The notes beneath the pieces were generated by a model. The model did no database searches. It was not told the DNA's origin and saw only the letters and a list, made by a program, of their open reading frames with translations. A program made the position numbers and the translations under genes. 21,139 nucleotides of DNA. Source: a virus. Within the stretch, counting starts at the first letter, position 1; every line of letters starts with the position of its first letter. Positions 10,253-15,267 of the stretch are shown here, piece by piece. The stretch covers positions 1 to 21,139 of IMG/VR virus record IMGVR_UViG_3300008261_000807; one strand, written 5' to 3'.

Positions 10253-12166
10253 TTACTTTAACACTATTCTTCTGGTATCTGATAGAGGTCCTACAATTCT
10301 ATTTTCTTGTACAAGAGCATCGAATTCGCCATCATTATCAATAGATGGCTGGAATTTAGCAAAAGCTCTACCAATCTTGGTGTAATAATCTGTAAGATCA
10401 TCACTATCAGCATAAGTCATGATAGTGATCTTATGGTGAGAATATTCTGGGATGGCTAGATTTACAGTGTTTCCTTTTTGGAAATATACTTTACCAACAC
10501 CAGCATTCTCGTCAAACAATGGAGAATTTGAAGAAAGATCACCATCTTTGATGGTAAACTGCCACAAATAGCAACCACCTGTTAGATTAAAAACAGATGT
10601 TCTTTGTTGAGTTCCGTCAGCAGGATCAGGAACATAAAGAGGGCGAACAATAGTTCTACGAAGGTCATAACCAATTAAAGAACAACCTCTGGGAACAATA
10701 GCGCCACCAGAAGCAGCGTTAAACTTGTAAAGAACGTTATCTGGGTTGCTGAGATCTAGAATAGAATTATCATTCCATTGCTCTAGAGCTTGCTCGTAAT
10801 TGAATACAGGGACATCGCCAGTAATTTGAACATTAGCTAGACTGTTTAGATTTCCAGCACTAACAACACCAGTTACAATAGAAACAAGAGTTTCGATTGT
10901 GTTTTGTACGTCAATACAGCTTAAAGCATTACCAGAAGGAAGAATTGGTTGATCTTCTTCGGTGCTGTTGGCAAAAGAAGGACCTGCTAGTAAAGTTAGA
11001 TCTTTAGAATAAAGCTGATTGGTTACAGCTTTTTTCATCATATCTTTAGCAGCACTAAAAGCTACTACAGATTGAGCTTCTTCTCCAATTAAACCATTGG
11101 CGATAGGATTGCCATTTTTATCAAAATAAGATCTAGCAGCTTGTACTGAATTGCTATTTCCTCCCGTTTTGAGGTCAGCAATTACAGCATCTACAATATA
11201 GCCAATATCACGCTGACAAATTGATTGACCAGGACCAGCTAAAGGTCCACTGGTTTCTGCTGGAAGACCAGCTAGAGAATTGGCAGTAATTCTATCAGTT
11301 ACTAATGTGGTAAGCGAAGTGATTGCCGATCTTACATTAGCACAAGAATTAATATTAGTATTTGAACCAACCAGAGAATCTGGTGTAATTGTTAAATCTT
11401 TGTAAGCTAACTGGTTTGTTACTGCTTCGTTCATTAAATCACGAGCAGCATTAAAAGCTTGAATTGACTGAGCTTGCTCACCTTCTAGAGTATTAGCTAG
11501 CCAAGCATTTCCAGCAGCATTAAAATAATTTTTGATAAATTTACGGGTGTACTTATTACCGCCACCAAGGAAAATATCAAGAGATACAGCGTCTACAAAA
11601 TAACCAATATCTCTCTTACACTTTTCATCACTTACAGGAACAACAAAACCAGGATTAAACGCTTGCATCGTAGCAAACGCTTCGTCAATAATAGCAGTTC
11701 TATTTTTCTGAATTAATCTGTAAGAATCAAAAAATCTTGAAAGGTCTGTAGTAATTTGATCTCCAGGAACTACCCAATCGGTGCCCCATACAGACTCATC
11801 ATATTGAATAGCAATTTCGCCAAATGCTCTATCAATAATTTCTTGTCTATTTGCTTCAATTAGGTTAGCGCCGTCAAGATATCTTGGTTCTGGGTTAGTA
11901 ACACCAACAACACCTGGGCGGTTATCGATATAGTGATTACCAGGCATCAACATGATGCTGAACTGGTCAAATCTATCGTTATTTCTTCCTGGTAGGTATG
12001 AATAACGTGCTACTTCAATAAAGGCTCTTTGAATTGTTTTAAATGGTCTTAGAGGAGAATTGCCTCTATTATCTAATTCGTCAGTGGCGTTAAAATCATC
12101 TGGCGAAACATATAGATATCTTCCAGTTTTACTTGAATAAAGGTTATCAAGTCTTGTAAGAGCCAT
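10253..12166 (-). CDS. Giant tail-fibre-like protein, N-terminal part (637 codons, ends at a frameshift)
   Basis: The start ATG at 12166 is preceded by an AGG about eleven bases upstream and, 40 bases away, by a T4-type late promoter. The N-terminus (MALTRLDNLYSSKTG, then YLYVSPDDFNATDELDNRG and PFKTIQRAFIEVARYS) looks like a conserved anchoring region of a cyanophage virion protein. Two related modules follow, starting at C163 (CKRDIGYFVDAV) and C297 (CQRDIGYIVDAV). Each has a GG-N motif, an A-x-Q-S-hydrophobic-x-AF-x-AA-D-hydrophobic-M helix and a second Cys about 90-110 residues on. The frame stops at TAA 10253-10255 just after RRIVLK, while an open frame with no stop continues in the -1 frame for 2,500 codons. 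It is most likely the 5' part of one gene with the downstream frame; virion adhesion is the inferred job. Confidence 0.85.
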   Translation of the reverse strand: MALTRLDNLYSSKTGRYLYVSPDDFNATDELDNRGNSPLRPFKTIQRAFIEVARYSYLPGRNNDRFDQFSIMLMPGNHYIDNRPGVVGVTNPEPRYLDGANLIEANRQEIIDRAFGEIAIQYDESVWGTDWVVPGDQITTDLSRFFDSYRLIQKNRTAIIDEAFATMQAFNPGFVVPVSDEKCKRDIGYFVDAVSLDIFLGGGNKYTRKFIKNYFNAAGNAWLANTLEGEQAQSIQAFNAARDLMNEAVTNQLAYKDLTITPDSLVGSNTNINSCANVRSAITSLTTLVTDRITANSLAGLPAETSGPLAGPGQSICQRDIGYIVDAVIADLKTGGNSNSVQAARSYFDKNGNPIANGLIGEEAQSVVAFSAAKDMMKKAVTNQLYSKDLTLLAGPSFANSTEEDQPILPSGNALSCIDVQNTIETLVSIVTGVVSAGNLNSLANVQITGDVPVFNYEQALEQWNDNSILDLSNPDNVLYKFNAASGGAIVPRGCSLIGYDLRRTIVRPLYVPDPADGTQQRTSVFNLTGGCYLWQFTIKDGDLSSNSPLFDENAGVGKVYFQKGNTVNLAIPEYSHHKITIMTYADSDDLTDYYTKIGRAFAKFQPSIDNDGEFDALVQENRIVGPLSDTRRIVLK

Positions 12167-12205
12167 AATTACTCGGACCTACTAGTTGTGCTTTCTTCTT
12201 CAAAG

Positions 12206-12213
12206 TATTTATA
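12206..12213 (-). promoter_or_regulatory. T4-type late promoter for the giant fibre gene
   Basis: The minus strand reads TATAAATA, a perfect match to the late promoter used by T4-like phages with a gp55-type sigma factor. It lies 40 bases before the ATG of the fibre gene at 12166 and immediately after a hairpin terminator, which is the expected place for the start of a new late transcript. That it is used late is inferred from T4 knowledge. Confidence 0.7.
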
Positions 12214-12217
12214 CAAT

Positions 12218-12242
12218 AAAACCCCCCTGATCGGGAGGTTTT
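12218..12242 (-). terminator. Intrinsic terminator closing the accessory island
   Basis: The minus-strand RNA forms a ten-pair stem: AAAACC, U and CCC on the 5' side pair with GGG, G and GGUUUU on the 3' side, with the loop GAUCA. The U pairs with G as a wobble on this strand, while the plus strand would have an A-C mismatch, so the hairpin is best read as minus. It ends in UUUUAUU. It lies about 40 bases after tRNA-Asn and just before the late promoter of the fibre gene. Confidence 0.75.
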
Positions 12243-12283
12243 AAAGTCACACGGAAGGGGTCGGTTCTTGGCAGTATCGCCAA

Positions 12284-12355
<72 letters not shown>

Positions 12356-12358
12356 ATG

Positions 12359-13009
12359 TCAAGAATTATTTTTAATTCTTTGATTACTAACTGAAGATAA
12401 ACTTATATTTACAGAAGAATCACCGCCACCAATTTCACCAATTGGCATAATATTAAATGCTAAAGAATACCTTTCAACATCTGCTTCTTGGTAGATAATT
12501 CTATGATGTAGCGTACTAGGAAAAATAATTAATAAATTTTTTTCTGGTACAACTTTCCAAGATTGAGAATTAAAAATATTCCATTCAGCTGGATCATTAA
12601 CTTTAATAGCTGCTTTATAGTTATTAATAAATTCTATAGGAGAAGCGTTTAAATGATCAGAAAGATAAAGAACTCCACTGTACATACAATTAGTATGACT
12701 ATGTAGTTCGGACATAGTTCCTTTCACTGTTTTTGTAGCCCAAGACGTAGTTACAGAAAATTCAGTAGTATGATATTTTAAAACATCATTTTTAAAATGA
12801 TTAAAATACCTCATTATTATGGCTTTTAAGTCAGGAATATCATTTAAAACATTTAATGACTTAGATATGTAACTACTGTATGGAGTAGGTACTGCCTTTG
12901 TATATTCATATTTTGATTTAATTATTTCAAAATAATCATCCATATTCTCTTCTACTTTAGAACTATACAAAGCAGAGGGAAACAATGGCAATACATTATA
13001 TTGTGGCAT
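12359..13009 (-). CDS. Putative 2OG-Fe(II) oxygenase (phage type), 216 aa
   Basis: The protein matches the family of small phage and bacterial 2-oxoglutarate/Fe(II)-dependent oxygenases annotated as PF13759. It opens with NVLPLFPSALYSS (the usual LFPTP-like start), has the iron-binding pair H103-S-H105 followed by a SGVLYL strand, then a distal histidine in IIFPSTLHHRI (H168 or H169), and R180 in ERYSLAFNI, which would bind the 2OG carboxylate. The expected order HxH...H...R is complete, so it is likely to be active. Length is normal for the family. The substrate is unknown; these genes are common in cyanophages near structural genes. No strong ribosome-binding site precedes the ATG at 13009. 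tRNA-Asn starts three bases after the stop. A paralogue with the same motif order lies at 14480-15121. Confidence 0.88.
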   Translation of the reverse strand: MPQYNVLPLFPSALYSSKVEENMDDYFEIIKSKYEYTKAVPTPYSSYISKSLNVLNDIPDLKAIIMRYFNHFKNDVLKYHTTEFSVTTSWATKTVKGTMSELHSHTNCMYSGVLYLSDHLNASPIEFINNYKAAIKVNDPAEWNIFNSQSWKVVPEKNLLIIFPSTLHHRIIYQEADVERYSLAFNIMPIGEIGGGDSSVNISLSSVSNQRIKNNS

Positions 13010-13070
13010 ATCAGAATTTATCTTTTGATTTAAGTTTTACCCAATTAAGTAAATTAACATATTGAAATTT

Positions 13071-13103
13071 ATCGTCGGATTCCTCCTTTGTTTTTTTGAC
13101 GAT
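13071..13103 (-). other. Small hairpin displaying an orphan AAAGGAGG
   Basis: A six-base inverted repeat, ATCGTC/GACGAT, encloses a 21-base loop that on the minus strand contains AAAGGAGG, the strongest Shine-Dalgarno-like sequence in the island. No start codon lies at a workable distance: the first ATG is about 22 bases on and opens only a seven-codon frame. It may be the remains of a deleted gene's leader or a binding site for another factor. Function is not known. Confidence 0.35.
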
Positions 13104-13156
13104 TTTTTGGCGGAGAATTTTTTCCCCATTTCATGGATTTAGTTTTTCAATTTCGG
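13091..13156 (-). repeat. AT-rich intergenic repeat, copy A
   Basis: On the minus strand this stretch runs from GAAATTGAAAA through GGAAAAAATTCTCC to an AAAAAATC tract. The same order of blocks occurs at 16075-16137, with roughly two-thirds identity by eye and no gaps. Copy A sits between the hairpin after tRNA-Leu(TAG) and the oxygenase gene. Both copies contain a short near-palindrome, GGARAA-TT-TTTTCC on the plus strand. Much of the match is A-runs, so common origin is likely but not proven. Confidence 0.4.
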
Positions 13157-13171
13157 ATTACAGAATCCGAA
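13152..13171 (-). terminator. Hairpin directly after tRNA-Leu(TAG)
   Basis: A perfect eight-base inverted repeat, TTCGGATT/AATCCGAA, with a four-base loop starts one base beyond the 3' end of tRNA-Leu(TAG). There is no U-run directly after it, so it is a weak terminator candidate. It could equally be a 3' boundary that guides trimming of the tRNA or protects the upstream RNA. Confidence 0.4.
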
Positions 13172-13172
13172 G

Positions 13173-13252
13173 TGCCCAAGAGAGGACTCGAACCTCCACG
13201 CCGAAGCACATGATCCTAAGTCATGCGTGTATACCAATTTCACCACTTGGGC
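13173..13252 (-). tRNA. tRNA-Leu(TAG)
   Basis: This is an 80-base class II tRNA. The acceptor is GCCCAAG/CTTGGGC with discriminator A. The anticodon stem CATGA/TCATG carries loop CTTAGGA, anticodon TAG (plus-strand 13216-13218). A long variable arm contains a TGCTTCGGC turn. The T-arm is GGAGG-TTCGAGT-CCTCT with one wobble pair. It reads CTA and, by wobble, other CTN codons. No CCA is encoded. Confidence 0.95.
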
Positions 13253-13308
13253 AGTGACCCCTCTGTTTGAGCATCGTTGATAGGCTTGAGGGGTGTTGAT
13301 GTGAGAGA

Positions 13309-13361
13309 GTCCCGTGCATGTTTAATCTTGATTTGAAATCAAGCGGCTCGATTCCCTCCCC
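13309..13361 (+). pseudogene. Degenerate tRNA-Ser(TGA)-like remnant
   Basis: CTTGA-TTTGAAA-TCAAG (13327-13343) is a textbook anticodon arm with anticodon TGA (UCA codons), preceded by TTTAAT as in class II D-loops and followed almost at once by a T-loop-like CTCGATT. The variable arm is missing and neither the T-stem nor an acceptor stem closes. It is the only tRNA-like element on the plus strand. The eight-base palindrome of the arm alone could also be chance or a protein site. Confidence 0.3.
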
Positions 13362-13365
13362 AATT

Positions 13366-13420
13366 CCAATTTGTCGCTGAGTTTTTCACTATAAAATTGG
13401 CAAAAGTGTTGTGAAAAACT
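13366..13420 (-). ncRNA. Possible H-type pseudoknot
   Basis: Two perfect inverted repeats are interleaved: CCAATTT (13366-13372) with AAATTGG (13394-13400), and AGTTTTTCAC (13380-13389) with GTGAAAAACT (13411-13420). The order stem 1, stem 2, stem 1, stem 2 with connecting loops of 7, 4 and 10 bases is that of an H-type pseudoknot. It could form from either strand; minus is given because neighbouring genes are read that way. No known family is recognised. Confidence 0.35.
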
Positions 13421-13421
13421 G

Positions 13422-13495
13422 TACTTCTGTCTGGGAATCGAACCCAGTTTCCATGTGTGTTGTCCACCCGTCCTTACCAATAGACTACCAGAAGT
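13422..13495 (-). pseudogene. tRNA-like element with a broken anticodon arm
   Basis: The ends look like a tRNA: a seven-pair acceptor ACTTCTG/CAGAAGT with A after it, a D-arm GTCT-ATTGGTAA-GGAC, and a perfect T-arm CTGGG-TTCGATT-CCCAG. The anticodon region (about 13453-13470) does not fold: the best loop, GACAACA, lacks the universal T33, and its stem has a mismatch. There is also one extra base between acceptor and T-stem. It is probably a decayed tRNA gene; a functional RNA with an unusual anticodon arm cannot be excluded. Confidence 0.45.
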
Positions 13496-13665
13496 TGTGG
13501 TAGGCGTTGAGGACTTTACCTATGTCCCCACTCTTTACATTCACTCAGACACAGAATACTAGGACTGAGGAGCGGTTTTGGCACCTACTTTTGGCGGGAA
13601 GATTCGGACATTTCCAACCCTTCCCCCTCGATCTCCTTCTAGGCTATCTGCCTAACGAGTATCGA

Positions 13666-13738
13666 AGCCCTCGACAAGACTTGAACTTGCGACATCAGCT
13701 TTACAAAAGCTGCGCTCTACCAGCTGAGCTACAAGGGC
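13666..13738 (-). tRNA. tRNA-Thr(TGT)
   Basis: The cloverleaf is complete: acceptor GCCCTTG/CGAGGGC (one wobble), D-arm GCTC-AGCTGGTA-GAGC, anticodon arm CAGCT-TTTGTAA-AGCTG with anticodon TGT (plus-strand 13703-13705), and T-arm GCAAG-TTCAAGT-CTTGT. The discriminator is T. It reads ACA codons. Its first ten bases are also the end of the cpeT frame: T8-A9-G10 is the TAG stop of that gene. Confidence 0.95.
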
Positions 13739-14186
13739 ATTCTAACAAATTCAAACCTACCATATTTAGAACCCCATAGCTGATGTTTATGTTCAGCACA
13801 GAATCCACGATCCATAACATAATAGTGAGTTGGTGTCAACTCGATTTCATTTTGGAGGTAGGTTTGACGACCCATCCAGTCTACCATACAATCACATCCT
13901 TGTATACCCCCCACAAATGAATTACCTTTTGGAGTTAAATATAATTTTCTTTATCGTTTAATTCATAATTATAGATACGGATCTGACCATTTTCTTCTTT
14001 TGGCTCAAGTACAAACTGACGATAAGGTTTGTTTAATTGATAATTATACGCTTGCTCACCGTAAATTAATCCGCTCCCTAAATTTACATGAGTCACTCTA
14101 ATCATAGCATATCTTGAAGGATATGTCATGGCTTGTATTTTATTTTCAAATTTTCCTTCAATTAATCTAAAAAATTCGTTAATCAT
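13729..14186 (-). pseudogene. cpeT: CpeT-like phycobiliprotein lyase, broken by a one-base frameshift
   Basis: The N-terminal frame (13935-14186, 83 codons) has the CpeT/CpcT signature: FFRLIEGKFENKIQAM, YAMIRVTHV, then YGEQAYNYQLNKPYRQFVL and GQIRIYNYEL. It stops at TAA 13935-13937. The second half of the family lies in the next frame: FVGGIQGCDCMVDW, then HYYVMDRGF and QLWGSKYGRFEFVR, ending at TAG 13729-13731. Adding one A to the A4 run at 13945-13948 joins the halves as NDKE-K-LYLTPKGN, about 152 residues, a normal cyanophage CpeT length. CpeT-type proteins attach phycoerythrobilin to phycoerythrin or assist that step, so a cyanobacterial host with phycobilisomes is implied. The break may be real decay, frameshifting or a sequence error. 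The stop codon lies inside tRNA-Thr. The ATG overlaps the upstream gene by eight bases. Confidence 0.85.
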
Positions 14187-14445
14187 CTTTAGGCAGTAAC
14201 TCAGGATTTTCTAATTCGAGATCAAACATAAGCGGATGTACTTCTTCCATCATTAAATAATTAGACCAGACATACAAATCTTCGTCATCAAAATCACGAT
14301 TACTTAATGCTTCGGTTTGTACAGATGGATGGTCTTGAACTATTTGAGGAAGTTCGTCAAAAGTATATGGCATACCTTGAATGAAATACATTCTAACAAC
14401 TTCTCCCATATAGAAGCAATAGGATTGGGAAAGTTTGTATTTCAT
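14179..14445 (-). CDS. Small protein of unknown function, 88 aa
   Basis: I chose the ATG at 14445 (MKYKLSQSYCFYMGEVVRMY), because the TTG three codons earlier lies within a hairpin stem and the ATG has an AGG nine bases upstream. The N-terminal third is aromatic and hydrophobic; the C-terminal half is strongly acidic (NRDFDDEDLY, then DLELENPELLPKDD). No family is recognised and no signal peptide or membrane segment is convincing. The stop overlaps the cpeT start by eight bases (the ATG of cpeT lies inside GATGATTAA), so translation of the two is probably coupled and a related job is possible. The ribosome-binding site lies in the 3' arm of a nine-pair hairpin, which may restrict its translation. 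Confidence 0.7.
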   Translation of the reverse strand: MKYKLSQSYCFYMGEVVRMYFIQGMPYTFDELPQIVQDHPSVQTEALSNRDFDDEDLYVWSNYLMMEEVHPLMFDLELENPELLPKDD

Positions 14446-14452
14446 GTTACAC

Positions 14453-14479
14453 AACCTGCTTATACTATTTAAGCAGGTT
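14453..14479 (-). promoter_or_regulatory. Hairpin covering the ribosome-binding site of the 88-aa gene
   Basis: A perfect inverted repeat, AACCTGCTT (14471-14479) and AAGCAGGTT (14453-14461), with a nine-base loop starts right after the TAG of the upstream oxygenase gene. The 3' arm contains the AGG that would serve as Shine-Dalgarno for the ATG at 14445. RNA read through from the oxygenase gene would fold and hide the site, as known for T4 gene e early transcripts. The absence of a U-run argues against a terminator. Confidence 0.5.
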
Positions 14480-15121
14480 CTAATCTAAATCATCAATAAC
14501 TTGAATATGTAGCTGACTATCGTGGCGTCCATAAACTCCAGATGGATGAATATTAAATGCTAAAGAATATCTATTTTTATCAGATGTATTTTTAGTTATC
14601 TGATGTTTTAAATAAGCTGGAAAAAATATAATTTCGTTTTTGACTGGGTAATATATTAATTTATTATTGTTGTACGCATTATGTTCAAGATATTTAAACA
14701 TAAACCGTTCATGGTGATTATAAACTGAAGGACCCAAATGAAATTCTATAGCAGATGGCTCGTCGGTAATATAATAACAGCCACTATAATAATAATTAGA
14801 ATGTACGTGAGGTCTAGATTCCTGCCCAGGTTTTGTTAATGTGCCCCAACAAGAACCGATCACAAAATCTATACTAAAATCAATACGAAGAATATTTCTA
14901 GCGTATTCCTTAAATGTTTCCGTAATTTCCTGTTTAACTTCAGGAAGTGTTTTTAAAATATTTTTAGAGACAGTTGGATTAACACCATATTTTTCATTAG
15001 AATGATCAAAAAATTCTGCGTTAAATACAATATTTTGTACTTTTTCTAGGTTTTCTTTAGAAAGAAAATTTTGTTGAGTTAATAATGGGGTTGGAAACAA
15101 ATCGTATATTTGATATGTCAT
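14480..15121 (-). CDS. Putative 2OG-Fe(II) oxygenase (phage type), 213 aa
   Basis: The protein shows the same motif order as the oxygenase at 12359-13009: an N-terminal YDLFPTPLL, a VIGSCWGTLTKPGQ strand, the iron pair H105-V-H107 in PHVHSNYYYSG, a distal histidine H173 in IIFFPAYLKHQI, and R184 in NRYSLAFNIHPSG for 2OG. All expected residues are present. It is a paralogue, but clearly diverged, so the two probably act on different substrates or were acquired separately. The ATG at 15121 is 17 bases beyond the 3' end of tRNA-Leu(TAA), with no clear ribosome-binding site, and the nearest promoter is the sigma70-like one at 15236-15264. The substrate is unknown. Confidence 0.88.
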   Translation of the reverse strand: MTYQIYDLFPTPLLTQQNFLSKENLEKVQNIVFNAEFFDHSNEKYGVNPTVSKNILKTLPEVKQEITETFKEYARNILRIDFSIDFVIGSCWGTLTKPGQESRPHVHSNYYYSGCYYITDEPSAIEFHLGPSVYNHHERFMFKYLEHNAYNNNKLIYYPVKNEIIFFPAYLKHQITKNTSDKNRYSLAFNIHPSGVYGRHDSQLHIQVIDDLD

Positions 15122-15138
15122 AACAATTACTAGATTAA

Positions 15139-15222
15139 TAGGGACGGGGGGACTTGAACCCCCACGGGCTTACGCCCAGCAGATTTTAAGTCTGATGTGT
15201 CTACCACTTCCACCACATCCCC
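15139..15222 (-). tRNA. tRNA-Leu(TAA)
   Basis: This is an 84-base class II tRNA: acceptor GGGGATG/CGTCCCT (wobble at 1-72 and 6-67), anticodon loop CTTAAAA with anticodon TAA (plus-strand 15186-15188), variable arm with GGGC-GTAA-GCCC, and T-arm GGGGG-TTCAAGT-CCCCC. The discriminator is A, as needed for Leu. The outermost pair of the anticodon stem (27-43) is a T-C mismatch. It reads TTA and TTG. Its 5' end is about 14 bases after the -10 box of the promoter at 15236-15264. Confidence 0.95.
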
Positions 15223-15235
15223 GTGGTATGAGACA

Positions 15236-15264
15236 ATCATAGCAGGTTTTGCTCGGATTGTCAA
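15236..15264 (-). promoter_or_regulatory. Strong sigma70-like promoter before tRNA-Leu(TAA)
   Basis: The minus strand carries TTGACA (15259-15264), a 17-base spacer and TATGAT (15236-15241). This is a full -35 consensus, ideal spacing and a five-of-six -10 box. It lies in the 45-base gap between tRNA-Met and tRNA-Leu(TAA). The predicted start near 15229 would leave a leader of only about seven bases before the tRNA. It should be read by the host polymerase, hence early in infection, and could drive the whole part of the island down to the terminator at 12218. Confidence 0.75.
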
Positions 15265-15267
15265 GTG

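Larger units (their letters stand above)
13253..13665. other. 413-base stretch without a gene: tRNA-like debris and hairpins
   Basis: No protein frame or intact tRNA is supported between tRNA-Leu(TAG) and tRNA-Thr. The stretch holds a seven-pair inverted repeat ACCCCTC/GAGGGGT (13257-13263 and 13288-13294), a Ser-tRNA-like anticodon arm on the plus strand, a possible pseudoknot (13366-13420), a minus-strand tRNA-like element (13423-13495), a GGGAAG/CTTCCC hairpin (13596-13601 and 13620-13625) around a T-loop-like TCCGAAT, and a TAGGC/GCCTA hairpin (13640-13654). GC content looks higher than in the flanking genes. The pattern suggests decayed tRNA genes. Confidence 0.5.

Noticed and set aside
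12357-12362. TTGACA on the minus strand just before tRNA-Asn
   Set aside because: No -10 box lies at 16-18 bases; that position is within the tRNA D-arm. The match is built from the oxygenase stop codon and the tRNA start.
13307-13362. Minus-strand reading of the Ser-like element as a tRNA with anticodon TCA (selenocysteine or opal suppressor)
   Set aside because: The same palindromic arm gives TCA on the minus strand, but there is no D-arm, T-arm or long acceptor on that strand; the T-loop-like part reads on the plus strand.
13507-13779. 90-codon open frame on the plus strand
   Set aside because: It runs antisense across tRNA-Thr and its translation contains the LNLRHQLYKSCALP type of peptide that antisense tRNA frames always give; it is not a gene.
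14453-14479. Intrinsic terminator after the oxygenase gene
   Set aside because: The hairpin is good but is followed by GTGTAAC rather than a U-run, and it overlaps the next gene's ribosome-binding site, so a translational role fits better.
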